64,000 bases of DNA from Bacteroidales bacterium UBA4295 (GTDB lineage Bacteria > Bacteroidota > Bacteroidia > Bacteroidales > Paludibacteraceae), in assembly GCA_002395805.1 (NCBI GenBank), contig DGVB01000034.1:1-64000 (forward strand). The letters are read 5' to 3'. Both the position numbers and the translations under genes were made by a program. How positions within the stretch are numbered: the stretch's first letter is position 1; each line of letters opens with the position of its first letter. Under the pieces are notes generated by a model that saw nothing but the letters and a program-made list of their open reading frames with translations, did not search any database and had not been told where the DNA came from. This document shows, one piece after another, positions 6,834 to 14,527 of the stretch.

Positions 6834-7946
6834 ATGGCTCTAATTGATGTAATTAGTATTGAATCCAGCGACCAGGAACTTGTCGCCAAATTTCCGTCTG
6901 ACAATTTGCGCTTAGGTTCGCAATTGGTAGTACACCCTGCACAAACGGCATTCTTTGTGCATGGAGGTAAAATCTGTGATGAGTTTACCGCAGGCACATA
7001 TACTCTCAAGAACGAAGAGCTGCCTCTTCTCAACAAACTGATCAATCTCCCGTTTGGAAGTGATTCTCCTTTTAAAGCGGAGGTCTGGTTTATCAGTCAA
7101 CTGCACAAGTTGGATATTAAATGGGGAACTACGCAGCCTATGCAGTTGGAAGACCCGCGATATAAGATTATTGTCCCTGTGCGCGCCTACGGGCAATATG
7201 GTTTCAGAGTGGCTACTCCACGCACATTCCTTGAAACACTTGTCGGCAATATGACAGCCTTCTCTTCTGAAAAGGTAGAGCAGTATTTCAAAGGAAAAAT
7301 AGTCATGCAACTCTCTGCGCTTATAGCACAGAAGATTGCAAAAGACAATGTCTCTATTCTCGATGTAAACACGCAACTGATAGATATGTCCGCCTTCTGC
7401 CAGCAGCAACTGAATCAATCTTTTGCGAAGTATGGCATTGAGTTGGTAGACTTTAATATCATGTCTGTCAATGTGCCGGAAGAAGACCCAAGTCTGCAAC
7501 GATTGAAGGAAGCCAAAGATCTTGCTGCAAGGCTTCAGGTAACCGGTAAAGATGTGTATCAAATGGAACGCAGTTTCGATGTCTTGGAAACAGCGGCAGG
7601 CAATACGGGTGCAGGCGGACAAATGATGGCTATGGGAGCAGGTCTTGGCGCAGGCGTAGGAGTCGGTTCTACGATTGGAGGCATGGCAGGACAAATGATC
7701 AATACCAACCCTGTTGCCCCGCCGCCGATCTCACAACAGCAAACTTATTTTGTATATGTCAATGGGCAACAATTAGCGAACCAAACGGCACAAACCATAT
7801 CGGCTATGCTCCAACAAGGTACTATTAATGCCGATACACTTGTTTGGAAAGCGGGAATGGCGAATTGGCTCCCAATATCTCAAGTGCCGGAATTAACATC
7901 TTTGCTTAATCAACAGACACCTCCTCCTGTTCCACCTCAAAATTAA
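6834..7946 (+). CDS. SPFH-domain protein with C-terminal GYF_2 domain (YdjI-like)
   Basis: 370 aa. Residues ~30-250 form an SPFH/YdjI-type domain (LRLGSQLVVHPAQTAFFVHG, YGIELVDFNIMSVNVPEEDP). A Gly/Ala/Met-rich hinge (~265-300) leads to a GYF_2-like domain (~310-360: YFVYVNGQQL...LVWKAGMANWLPISQV), often found in bacterial SPFH/zinc-ribbon systems. SPFH proteins assemble oligomers on membranes. It sits between a small unknown protein and two membrane proteins, one with an N-terminal zinc ribbon. This recalls the B. subtilis YdjGHI membrane-stress module (analogy, not homology shown). No signal peptide. Confidence 0.85.
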   Translation: MALIDVISIESSDQELVAKFPSDNLRLGSQLVVHPAQTAFFVHGGKICDEFTAGTYTLKNEELPLLNKLINLPFGSDSPFKAEVWFISQLHKLDIKWGTTQPMQLEDPRYKIIVPVRAYGQYGFRVATPRTFLETLVGNMTAFSSEKVEQYFKGKIVMQLSALIAQKIAKDNVSILDVNTQLIDMSAFCQQQLNQSFAKYGIELVDFNIMSVNVPEEDPSLQRLKEAKDLAARLQVTGKDVYQMERSFDVLETAAGNTGAGGQMMAMGAGLGAGVGVGSTIGGMAGQMINTNPVAPPPISQQQTYFVYVNGQQLANQTAQTISAMLQQGTINADTLVWKAGMANWLPISQVPELTSLLNQQTPPPVPPQN

Positions 7947-7952
7947 TATGCT

Positions 7953-8297
7953 ATGAAAAAGATGATTTTTATAATTGGCGGATTAGCTTTATTATTCAAT
8001 GTCTTGTTGGGATTATTGCTATCCCATTATGATTATTTCAATATGGGCGTAAATTGCGGTATAATAGCATTAAATACAGCATTGTTATTTTGTGTATATG
8101 CATTCAATTTGCGCAACGCTTTCCGTATATCGTTCAGCTTTTTATTTGTGCTACTGAGCATTATTGAGATAGTACTTGGCTGCGTAATGCCGCCGAAATT
8201 ACAGGACAATGGTTGCATGATTGCCTGTATTGTCTTGATATTTTTTGAAATAATCTTATTGATTGTAACTTATTTTTTGTCTAACAGAACAAAGTAA
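7953..8297 (+). CDS. Small four-helix membrane protein
   Basis: 114 aa with four hydrophobic segments (IFIIGGLALLFNVLLGLLL; NCGIIALNTALLFCVYAF; FSFLFVLLSIIEIVLGCVM; CMIACIVLIFFEIILLIVTYFL). No catalytic motif. It is packed between the SPFH and zinc-ribbon genes (6 and 3 bp gaps), so it is probably the membrane anchor or partner of that module. Confidence 0.75.
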   Translation: MKKMIFIIGGLALLFNVLLGLLLSHYDYFNMGVNCGIIALNTALLFCVYAFNLRNAFRISFSFLFVLLSIIEIVLGCVMPPKLQDNGCMIACIVLIFFEIILLIVTYFLSNRTK

Positions 8298-8300
8298 ATT

Positions 8301-9707
8301 ATGGAACTTCAATCTATTGTTTGTCCTAATTGTGGTGCTACAACAACAAAGAAGGATTACTGCGAATTTTGCGGTAGTTTTCTAGTTGGCAAAATATCAA
8401 GTGGTATTAATGTTGATAGATATGCCGATACTGTAAGGAAAATGCCTCTTAATAAGGGCATTAAACAAATGTTAGACATATTTACAAATATAGTTTATGA
8501 TCTTGATGATCAGTATTGTAAATTATTAGTTCTTGATGTCATTAACATAAAAGCCAAAGGAATATATGACGATGGGATAATCCTTTCAATTACAGCATCT
8601 CATAATGGAATCATATTAAAATATCCGGGCAATGCATCATATGAATTTGCAAATAGTTCTATGTTTACGCTTTTTGAAAAGAAGGCAAACGATTTGTATA
8701 TTGTTTCATTCGGAAAGGATATTGGTGGTGCTGTAAAGTTTATAAATCAATTTATTAAAGAGTTATATCCTAAAGCAGATATTTCGTTTAGAATATCCAT
8801 ATTGAGTCCGGACAATAAGGGAGAGATGGGACATATTCGTTATAACCGAGATGGAAATTTTATCGATGGTTATTACATGACGGAAGCATTCGGTATTAAA
8901 AATGAGTTATCTGTTTTAGAGATCAATTCTAAGTCCATTGAGGAACTCATCAAAATTAAAGAAAATATTATCAATACACCTAAAGAACTCGAACAAAAGT
9001 TAAAAGCGAGATTATATGATAAAAAGTTCGTTAGTCAAGTTAATGATTTTTACTTCAACATTGAAAATATTAATTCTCACACAGCAGGAGACTCTATCTT
9101 GATGTGGTTCAGTTACCAGGTAAGCAGCATCGACATTAGATTAAAATATATTGGTATCCATCTAATTAAGTTTAGTTTTTTAAATCATATTAGTCCTGAT
9201 ATAGTCACAAAACCATATTTTGAGTACGGAGATTGGTATGTAGAAGTAGTATATACATTGAAAGCCTCTGATCTCAAAAGAATCTCTGAATCTCAAGACA
9301 AAGAAGAATTTAAGTTGTATTTTGTCGATAATCGGGGGCATACGAAATGCATGAACTGTGAACAATTACGAAAGATTATTAGTGTTATATGGCAGGCAGT
9401 AGAGGATCCGGTTGAAGGAATGAGTAAACTACAAACAGTTTACACAGAAACAAATAGATACCAAAGAAACTTGAAAAAGCATGTATCATGGGCAATATGG
9501 ACTTTAATCATATGGGGTGTTGGAAGCCTTCTTACTTTAATTATTGGTGGCATATGGAGTTTTGTCGTCGAAAACAAGGAACCGATTATTTGGTTTGCTA
9601 TAGTTACAATAGTATTGGGAGCTCTATGTATATTTAAGGTGTTTGGATTAAAGTCTGATATTAAAGCATATGAATCAAAGTATGGGAGAGCTTTTTATAT
9701 TCACTAA
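8301..9707 (+). CDS. Zinc-ribbon membrane protein of the SPFH operon
   Basis: 468 aa. An N-terminal zinc ribbon CPNCG...CEFCG (C8, C11, C21, C24) is followed by ~360 soluble residues of unknown fold and two C-terminal membrane helices (~395-419 and ~426-448). Zinc ribbon plus C-terminal helices next to an SPFH protein is the layout of YdjG-like proteins, suggesting a membrane-surface adaptor (inference). Codon use is strongly AT-biased, typical of acquired DNA. Last gene of the operon; no clear terminator follows. Confidence 0.75.
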   Translation: MELQSIVCPNCGATTTKKDYCEFCGSFLVGKISSGINVDRYADTVRKMPLNKGIKQMLDIFTNIVYDLDDQYCKLLVLDVINIKAKGIYDDGIILSITASHNGIILKYPGNASYEFANSSMFTLFEKKANDLYIVSFGKDIGGAVKFINQFIKELYPKADISFRISILSPDNKGEMGHIRYNRDGNFIDGYYMTEAFGIKNELSVLEINSKSIEELIKIKENIINTPKELEQKLKARLYDKKFVSQVNDFYFNIENINSHTAGDSILMWFSYQVSSIDIRLKYIGIHLIKFSFLNHISPDIVTKPYFEYGDWYVEVVYTLKASDLKRISESQDKEEFKLYFVDNRGHTKCMNCEQLRKIISVIWQAVEDPVEGMSKLQTVYTETNRYQRNLKKHVSWAIWTLIIWGVGSLLTLIIGGIWSFVVENKEPIIWFAIVTIVLGALCIFKVFGLKSDIKAYESKYGRAFYIH

Positions 9708-9810
9708 TAACATAATATAGAGAGTTGTGAGTTCCTCATTCCGTTGTCCCTTACTAATTGACGGAAATTTCACTATATGTAGTATATTGTAAAACAAAAT
9801 CAATTAAATT

Positions 9811-9987
9811 ATGAAACCAAAATTTAAAATCGGAGACAAAGTATATGTGTTTCCCGATACATCTACAATCTATGTAGTTGAAGAAGTGAAAGAAAAAAGC
9901 GTGGCATTTTTTTATGATTTAAGAAATGAGAAAAATAGCACCACACTTTCCGAAGTATCTGAAATAAAGATACAACTAGCGCAATGA
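9811..9987 (+). CDS. Small 58-aa protein, beta-barrel-like fold possible
   Basis: ATG at 9811, TGA at 9985-9987. It begins MKPKFKIGDKVYVFPDTST, a pattern seen at the start of small SH3/KOW-like beta barrels, and continues with strand-rich sequence (IYVVEEVKEKSVAFFYDL). It is 29 bp upstream of the next gene in the same direction. Unknown function. Confidence 0.55.
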   Translation: MKPKFKIGDKVYVFPDTSTIYVVEEVKEKSVAFFYDLRNEKNSTTLSEVSEIKIQLAQ

Positions 9988-10016
9988 CAAGTTCTAATAT
10001 ATAAATATTTATACAT

Positions 10017-10574
10017 ATGGGAACAAAAGAAGTAACGGTAAAAGAGTACATTACACAACTTCCAACTGATATTAAGCCATTCGTTGATAATCACCCTTAT
10101 TTTGCATTTTTTATTATAGCAAGTGGAATAGAGTTTTTAGGAAAGTGCATCAACGATAAAAAGGATTGGCAAGAAGAAAAAATGTCACGAACTGATTTTC
10201 AAAATGCGATAAATCAATTGGATTCATTTGCAAATTATCGCAACTATTTAAAAGGTATGAATACTGATCAAATTGATTTGTATTCTAGTTTGCGTTGTGG
10301 ATTATTACATGCTATGTTACCCAAATCCAATATATTACTTATGAGAGGGTGTGAGCCACTATCACTGGACCCCAACCGCAAATTACTGTTAAGTGTAGAG
10401 ACTCTCTATAATGATTTTTGCAAAGCATGTAGTGAGATCTTAAGTAGCAAACACGAATCTAAATGGGTCGGAAAGAAAAAAGATGATGTGTTTTTATTCA
10501 TTACCGATGACCGAAATCAAGGCTATTATCAAGCATCTGGTTCAACATTAACAAACATCCCGGGACAAAACTGA
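10017..10574 (+). CDS. HEPN-like protein A (Rx4H motif), unknown function
   Basis: 185 aa. An all-helical N-terminal half carries FFIIASGIEFLGKCIN and LYSSLRCGLLHAMLP. R93-CGLL-H98 fits the Rx4-6H motif of HEPN ribonucleases. The C-terminal ~60 residues are more polar. The order 'hydrophobic S-x-I-x-x-LG helix, ~50 residues, R-C-x-x-x-H' recurs in the product of 12003-12560, suggesting two distant members of one family in this island. HEPN assignment is from the motif only. Confidence 0.6.
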   Translation: MGTKEVTVKEYITQLPTDIKPFVDNHPYFAFFIIASGIEFLGKCINDKKDWQEEKMSRTDFQNAINQLDSFANYRNYLKGMNTDQIDLYSSLRCGLLHAMLPKSNILLMRGCEPLSLDPNRKLLLSVETLYNDFCKACSEILSSKHESKWVGKKKDDVFLFITDDRNQGYYQASGSTLTNIPGQN

Positions 10575-10610
10575 TTGATTCAATCCTATTCAATTCTTGG
10601 GAAGAATATG

Positions 10611-10627
10611 GGACGGATACGGTACGA
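10611..10627 (+). repeat. 17-bp repeat, left copy
   Basis: GGACGGATACGGTACGA matches 14255-14271 with one difference. The two copies bracket the cluster of small unknown genes. The surrounding gap (10575-10749) holds no gene. Confidence 0.6.
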
Positions 10628-10749
10628 ATACAGTCAAAAGAGGGAAAAATATCACTCATATTGTTGTGAGCATAGAATCTATAGGATCTATCTCTATTGG
10701 ATAAAAGACATCTCCTTTAAGCATGTCTAACATTTTAACTAATATTATT

Positions 10750-10902
10750 ATGCGCTACGAAGTTACGTTTAAAAAGAATTCAACGACCTACCAGAGAACA
10801 TTAGATTTAAAGTATGGTAGTGAAGGTGAGGCCAAAGAGGCTCTATGTCATCAAAGTGCTGATTATCGTGATGTTATCATTTTAGGTGTTCGCCCTTGTT
10901 AA
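10750..10902 (+). CDS. Small 50-aa unknown protein
   Basis: ATG 10750, TAA at 10900-10902. The sequence (MRYEVTFKKNSTTYQRTLDL...VIILGVRPC) is strand-helix-strand in character, with no membrane segment. A very strong hairpin follows it, consistent with a transcript end or a processing site. Real-gene status rests on position and codon pattern only. Confidence 0.45.
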   Translation: MRYEVTFKKNSTTYQRTLDLKYGSEGEAKEALCHQSADYRDVIILGVRPC

Positions 10903-10911
10903 GATTATTTT

Positions 10912-10945
10912 GTATAGAGGATATTTTGAATGATATCCTCTATAC
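10912..10945 (+). terminator. Strong hairpin between two small genes
   Basis: A perfect 13-bp stem GTATAGAGGATAT (10912-10924) / ATATCCTCTATAC (10933-10945), loop of 8. The T tract is poor, so it may block readthrough partly or stabilise RNA. It overlaps an in-frame ATG at 10930, which argues for the downstream start at 10966. Confidence 0.55.
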
Positions 10946-10965
10946 TGTTTCCAATCAAAGAGGCC

Positions 10966-11136
10966 ATGTCAACAACATTTTCAGTTCCGTGCAAAAATTG
11001 CGGGAATCCAATTATTATTACTGTAGAAGATGGTCGTGCCGGTGGAGTGCACGGCATTTGCCGCAGATGCTCCCATGGCGTTGAGGTATCCTATTCCTAT
11101 AGCAATGGGAAATTAAATATATATAATGTATTGTAA
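10966..11136 (+). CDS. Small zinc-ribbon protein
   Basis: 56 aa from ATG 10966. Cysteine pairs CKNC and CRRC, 23 residues apart, form a treble-clef/zinc-ribbon pattern (VPCKNCGNPIIITVEDG...GICRRCSHGVEV). No other domain. Such free ribbons often act as adaptors or nucleic-acid binders; no function assigned. Confidence 0.6.
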   Translation: MSTTFSVPCKNCGNPIIITVEDGRAGGVHGICRRCSHGVEVSYSYSNGKLNIYNVL

Positions 11137-11191
11137 CGGAGTAAGCTAAAAATCCGATAAAGAGTAAGCATAACGCAAAATATTGTTCTTT

Positions 11192-11980
11192 ATGAATAAT
11201 CTTGTAGAATTTGAATACGATAGTTTCGAAAAAATAAATAAAGTAACACTAAAAAAGAATGTTCGTCCAAAGGTTAGAATCCTTAAAAAGACTCTTAGGG
11301 TAAGTAAATTGGATGCTACATTTCTAGGTTTTCAAGAAAATGGAGGGCAATCTGAAATAGGTATTTATCTAGCTTACAATTCTAATGTAGAGTTTCCTTC
11401 CTTGTTAATCAAATTTGATAATTCTGAAGTCCTGACTCTTCAATTATTAAGAACTTGGCACTATAATCGTAATGACAACCCATATGCCTCCTATGATATA
11501 GCGTGTGTTTATGGTATCTCACAAGATATATTGAAGAAGATGTGTAATGCTAACAATGTGGAATTTAGAGCAAAAAACGAAGATGATTATTTAGATTTTA
11601 CCTTGGACGATATTGGCCTCGCCGCATGTGCCATATTCAATGCTCTAATTGACGAGAATGCATATGTGGAAGAAATCAAAGAACGCGAAGCAGTAGAAAT
11701 CGCGCGAGAAGCCAAGAAAAATGAGTATAAGGCAAATGCTGCCGCTCGTTTAGCAAAAGCGAGAAAGCAAAAACAGCAGCAAGAAGAAAATGTGAAGAAG
11801 CAAAAACAACAGCAAGAAGAAAAAGCAAAGATGTTTAAAGTTGCCTTTTATTGTTATTTTATAGTTTTGGTAGGCGGTGGAATCTGGAGTTTGTTTGCCG
11901 CAAGTTGGACTCCAATAATCAGTCTATTCATTTTAGTATCAGTAGTATTAATAATAATGGCCATTGTGCGGAATTCATAA
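11192..11980 (+). CDS. Coiled-coil membrane protein, unknown
   Basis: 262 aa from ATG 11192; an in-frame TTG at 11183 is less likely. The N-terminal ~150 residues are a mixed globular domain without a signal peptide. Then comes a long charged coiled coil (~155-215) containing a near-duplicate KQKQQQEEN/KQKQQQEEK unit, and two closely spaced membrane helices near the C-terminus. The architecture resembles tail-anchored effectors or partner proteins of defence modules, but no family was recognised. Confidence 0.65.
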   Translation: MNNLVEFEYDSFEKINKVTLKKNVRPKVRILKKTLRVSKLDATFLGFQENGGQSEIGIYLAYNSNVEFPSLLIKFDNSEVLTLQLLRTWHYNRNDNPYASYDIACVYGISQDILKKMCNANNVEFRAKNEDDYLDFTLDDIGLAACAIFNALIDENAYVEEIKEREAVEIAREAKKNEYKANAAARLAKARKQKQQQEENVKKQKQQQEEKAKMFKVAFYCYFIVLVGGGIWSLFAASWTPIISLFILVSVVLIIMAIVRNS

Positions 11981-12002
11981 TATAGAAGTAGATTATTTAG
12001 CA

Positions 12003-12560
12003 ATGAAGAATTTTAAAGACTATAATGATTTTGCAGCATATACTATTGCTGAAAATCTAAGAGCTATACAATTGTGTTTAACGACGCCTAAAGTTAAGAA
12101 TTCTAATAGTTGTTACGGAATGTCGGTTGTAATATTACTTTCATCAGTAATAGACACACTTGGTATGTTCTATCGAAACGGCAATAGGGTTGAAAAAATA
12201 ACAGAGACAGATGTTAAGAATAATAAATTAGGTAAAGTAAGTGCTCATTTTAAAGCATTTTACGACAAATTCCTCGTCAATGTGTGTGATGAACATTTCT
12301 TTATGGGCGAATTTTATGAATTTGCCCGATGTCGTGCGACACATAACAATGTATTAGGGCCAAAGTTGAAAATCACGATAAATAAAAGTAGTAACGGGAA
12401 AGTATTTGAAAAAAAACATAGAAGGGCTTCCACTTATGTTTATCTAAACGAATTATATAAGATAGTTAAGGATGCTTATGATGTATTTATTTCCGAACAA
12501 AAAATAGTACTTTCTGAGACACCGCAACCTACTACTGGAAATACGATACCTCAATCATGA
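12003..12560 (+). CDS. HEPN-like protein B (Rx4H motif), unknown function
   Basis: 185 aa from ATG 12003. Features: a helical segment VVILLSSVIDTLGMFY, then ~50 residues later EFARCRATHNNVLG, with R109-CRAT-H114 as a HEPN-type Rx4H motif. Same spacing logic as the protein at 10017-10574. It lies just after the coiled-coil membrane gene (22 bp), so the two may be co-transcribed as a pair. Confidence 0.6.
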   Translation: MKNFKDYNDFAAYTIAENLRAIQLCLTTPKVKNSNSCYGMSVVILLSSVIDTLGMFYRNGNRVEKITETDVKNNKLGKVSAHFKAFYDKFLVNVCDEHFFMGEFYEFARCRATHNNVLGPKLKITINKSSNGKVFEKKHRRASTYVYLNELYKIVKDAYDVFISEQKIVLSETPQPTTGNTIPQS

Positions 12561-12617
12561 TAGCAAATAGAAGATGCTATGCAGCGGCTTATAAAGTTGA
12601 ATAAGTAATAGACAATT

Positions 12618-12947
12618 ATGGAAATGCAGGATGAAAAGCAATTGAGTTACAAACTCTATTTCGCTAAATGGCGTATTCCGCAAGAAGAGGACGATTTTGA
12701 GGAGGAAGGTTGGGTGTTATTTGATGAACACCAAATAAAAGAATTTGAAGATTTTGTCCAAAAGGAGCGCAAAGATTTCTTAGCCGCAAATCCCAATCAC
12801 GCAGAAGATGTTGACATGTGGGATGAATGGATGTACGATGCATGGAAACAATCTGAAATAATAGCTTTATGTCCGAATGCGTTCGGCTATTACGTAGATG
12901 CATATGTAACTTATGTGGATCTTGACCATCCTAAACTTATTGGTTAG
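12618..12947 (+). CDS. Small acidic protein, immunity-like
   Basis: 109 aa, rich in Asp/Glu and Trp (PQEEDDFEEEGWVLFDEH, HAEDVDMWDEWMYDAWKQSE). No signal peptide or membrane segment. Small, acidic, aromatic-rich proteins in a row resemble polyimmunity loci against contact-dependent toxins; this is an inference from character and context. Confidence 0.6.
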   Translation: MEMQDEKQLSYKLYFAKWRIPQEEDDFEEEGWVLFDEHQIKEFEDFVQKERKDFLAANPNHAEDVDMWDEWMYDAWKQSEIIALCPNAFGYYVDAYVTYVDLDHPKLIG

Positions 12948-12966
12948 TATATTACAGTAAAAATCC

Positions 12967-13212
12967 ATGAATGAAATAGTAGAAATATTGTGGCAGAAAC
13001 TATACTCCACAGGCTATAAATGCAATTATACCGCCGTACAAAAATATTGTTTCGACAACGGATTCGTATATCATCCGGAGCATGCAATATAAGATAACTA
13101 TGTCGGAGAAGAACAACGACAATTGTTCGATTGGTTGGAGAAACATCTGGATGAATTAGGAGACGAAGCGACGATTGAGTTTTTCCGCGATTACATGAAT
13201 GCAGAAATATAA
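12967..13212 (+). pseudogene. Broken small gene with an in-frame stop codon
   Basis: An 82-codon frame from ATG 12967 to TAA 13210-13212 is cut by TAA at 13090-13092 (codon 42). Both halves read like one protein: NEIVEILWQKLYSTGYKCNY... then ...EEQRQLFDWLEKHLDELGDE. No other frame rescues it. A nonsense mutation in an island gene is the simplest reading; a sequencing error cannot be excluded. Confidence 0.65.
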
Positions 13213-13224
13213 AAACTTTATATT

Positions 13225-13485
13225 ATGAAATACTTAGTCGATAAAGAATCACACGTTATATATCTGGATGTCTCATACGACTCTAAAAGACATTTATGGT
13301 TAGAGCCGGGAGTCGTTTGCTGGAATCCTGATATCTTCTGCAAAGAGGGAGAAGAAGATCAATGTGGTTGTACTGTTGAAGATGTGCCGGAGAAAGAGAT
13401 GTTCAAGATGTTAGCTGACGGCTATTCCGGTAACTTCTATTTCGTCAACGGACAACTATTGACGGAAAAACCAAAGGAACCGTAA
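13225..13485 (+). CDS. Small acidic unknown protein
   Basis: 86 aa, strand-rich (KYLVDKESHVIYLDVSYD, NFYFVNGQLL), with three cysteines near CKEGEEDQCGC and Trp residues in the first half. Cytoplasmic. It is 12 bp from both the broken gene and the following gene, so all three look co-transcribed. Possible immunity-type protein; no family recognised. Confidence 0.6.
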   Translation: MKYLVDKESHVIYLDVSYDSKRHLWLEPGVVCWNPDIFCKEGEEDQCGCTVEDVPEKEMFKMLADGYSGNFYFVNGQLLTEKPKEP

Positions 13486-13497
13486 AACTGATACAGG

Positions 13498-14175
13498 ATG
13501 AACCTTGAGAATACCAAATATTATGCAGTCCATGTGGATGCCAGCAATGATAACTTGCAAGGCACCCACTATATCCCCTTCTCCGATGCAGACATCGAGC
13601 AAATGAAGCGGGAATTCGATGAAACGAAAGAACCGGGAGATTGTCTTTATTCAGGGGCATGCCTGCAGGATTATATGAGCCGCTATCTTAAGGAGAAGTT
13701 CGATTACGATATCCAATCGGATGTGGTCGGTAGGGTGTATATGTTTGATTTCGATCCGATGGATATGGAAGCAATTATACATATGCCCGATAATCCGCGC
13801 AGGGTGGATGTTTATATCAGCATAGGCGAGGACGAGTGTGTCAACTTCAATATTGCAGATGCGGAAGAAGAAATCCAGCAGGAAGAAGGCGAATACGACG
13901 GGAGTGTCATCACGCTCGCCAATGAGCAGGAACCATACAATCCCTATATCCAGATTCATCGCTTTTCTAAAGATCTTCCGCATCTAACCAACACCTTGAA
14001 TATCACAAATCTGAGCATGCGTGGATGGGAGGTGAGAGGCCATATTGAATCGATAGAGCAAGACGATAATGTGACTGTTTATCATTGCAAAAACTCTCTC
14101 TTTACGTTTGATGTGGTAGTTACTGCACACATCCTCTTCTGGTATGACGAAAACACACCTATTTACAAAGAGTAA
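13498..14175 (+). CDS. Acidic unknown protein (225 aa)
   Basis: Cytoplasmic and acidic. Two parts are visible: residues 1-120 (KYYAVHVDASNDNLQGTHYI ... MYMFDFDPMDMEAIIHMP) and a C-terminal beta-rich half ending DVVVTAHILFWYDENTPIY. Codon use is nearer the GC-richer backbone than the genes at 8-12 kb, so it may have a different origin. Last gene of the island run; function unknown. Confidence 0.65.
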   Translation: MNLENTKYYAVHVDASNDNLQGTHYIPFSDADIEQMKREFDETKEPGDCLYSGACLQDYMSRYLKEKFDYDIQSDVVGRVYMFDFDPMDMEAIIHMPDNPRRVDVYISIGEDECVNFNIADAEEEIQQEEGEYDGSVITLANEQEPYNPYIQIHRFSKDLPHLTNTLNITNLSMRGWEVRGHIESIEQDDNVTVYHCKNSLFTFDVVVTAHILFWYDENTPIYKE

Positions 14176-14236
14176 TCAGTCTCACATCCACCTATCGTTA
14201 AGCACTAACTCCTATATAATTCCCTTTTTTATTGCC

Positions 14237-14399
14237 GCGTACGACTTGCTTACAGGACGGATACGGAACGATAACTCACCGCTCGCCATCAACATTAAGC
14301 TGTAAATAACTACTCATATTTGAGTACTTATTGCAAAAAAATCATATTAAATACTCATATTTTAGTACTTAAGTTTGCTCCGGCGTACGACTCGCTTAC
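14237..14399 (+). repeat. Direct repeat pair in the gap after the island
   Basis: GCGTACGACTTGCTTAC (14237-14253) and GCGTACGACTCGCTTAC (14383-14399) differ at one position and lie 146 bp apart. The right copy of the GGACGGATACGG repeat (14255-14271) and the twin operator lie between them. The 352-bp gap 14176-14527 holds these repeats, a promoter and a terminator, but no gene was seen. Confidence 0.6.
14311..14377 (+). promoter_or_regulatory. Twin operator-like palindromes and promoter
   Basis: TACTCATATTTGAGTA (14311-14326, perfect 6-bp arms) and TACTCATATTTTAGTA (14352-14367) are spaced 41 bp start to start, about four helical turns. A -7-like TAAGTTTG follows at 14370-14377. This is the geometry of a dimer-binding repressor, as in many toxin-antitoxin or phage promoters, but no regulator gene is adjacent. 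Confidence 0.5.
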
Positions 14400-14430
14400 T
14401 GTATAACTTACCGGATTCTTCCTCTTAATC

Positions 14431-14459
14431 CGCCGGCAGATTTGCTGGCGCTTTTTTTT
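14431..14459 (+). terminator. Intrinsic terminator
   Basis: CGCCGGCA (14431-14438) / TGCTGGCG (14443-14450) with one G-T pair, tetraloop GATT, then a long T run. An upstream CGGATT/AATCCG pairing overlaps its 5' arm and could compete with it. Confidence 0.8.
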
Positions 14460-14467
14460 CTTTTTTA

Positions 14468-14499
14468 TTTGCATATGTCCGAAAAAAGCAGTAAATTTG
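14468..14499 (+). promoter_or_regulatory. Promoter of the GH73-DUF721-mutS2 run
   Basis: TTTG (14468-14471), a 20-bp spacer and TAAATTTG (14492-14499). Leader of about 20 nt. Confidence 0.8.
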
Positions 14500-14527
14500 C
14501 ACGCAAATTTGCATAAAATATCTCGAA

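Noticed and set aside
6912..7694. 260-aa minus-strand frame
   Set aside because: Antisense to the SPFH-GYF2 gene, whose domains are unambiguous.
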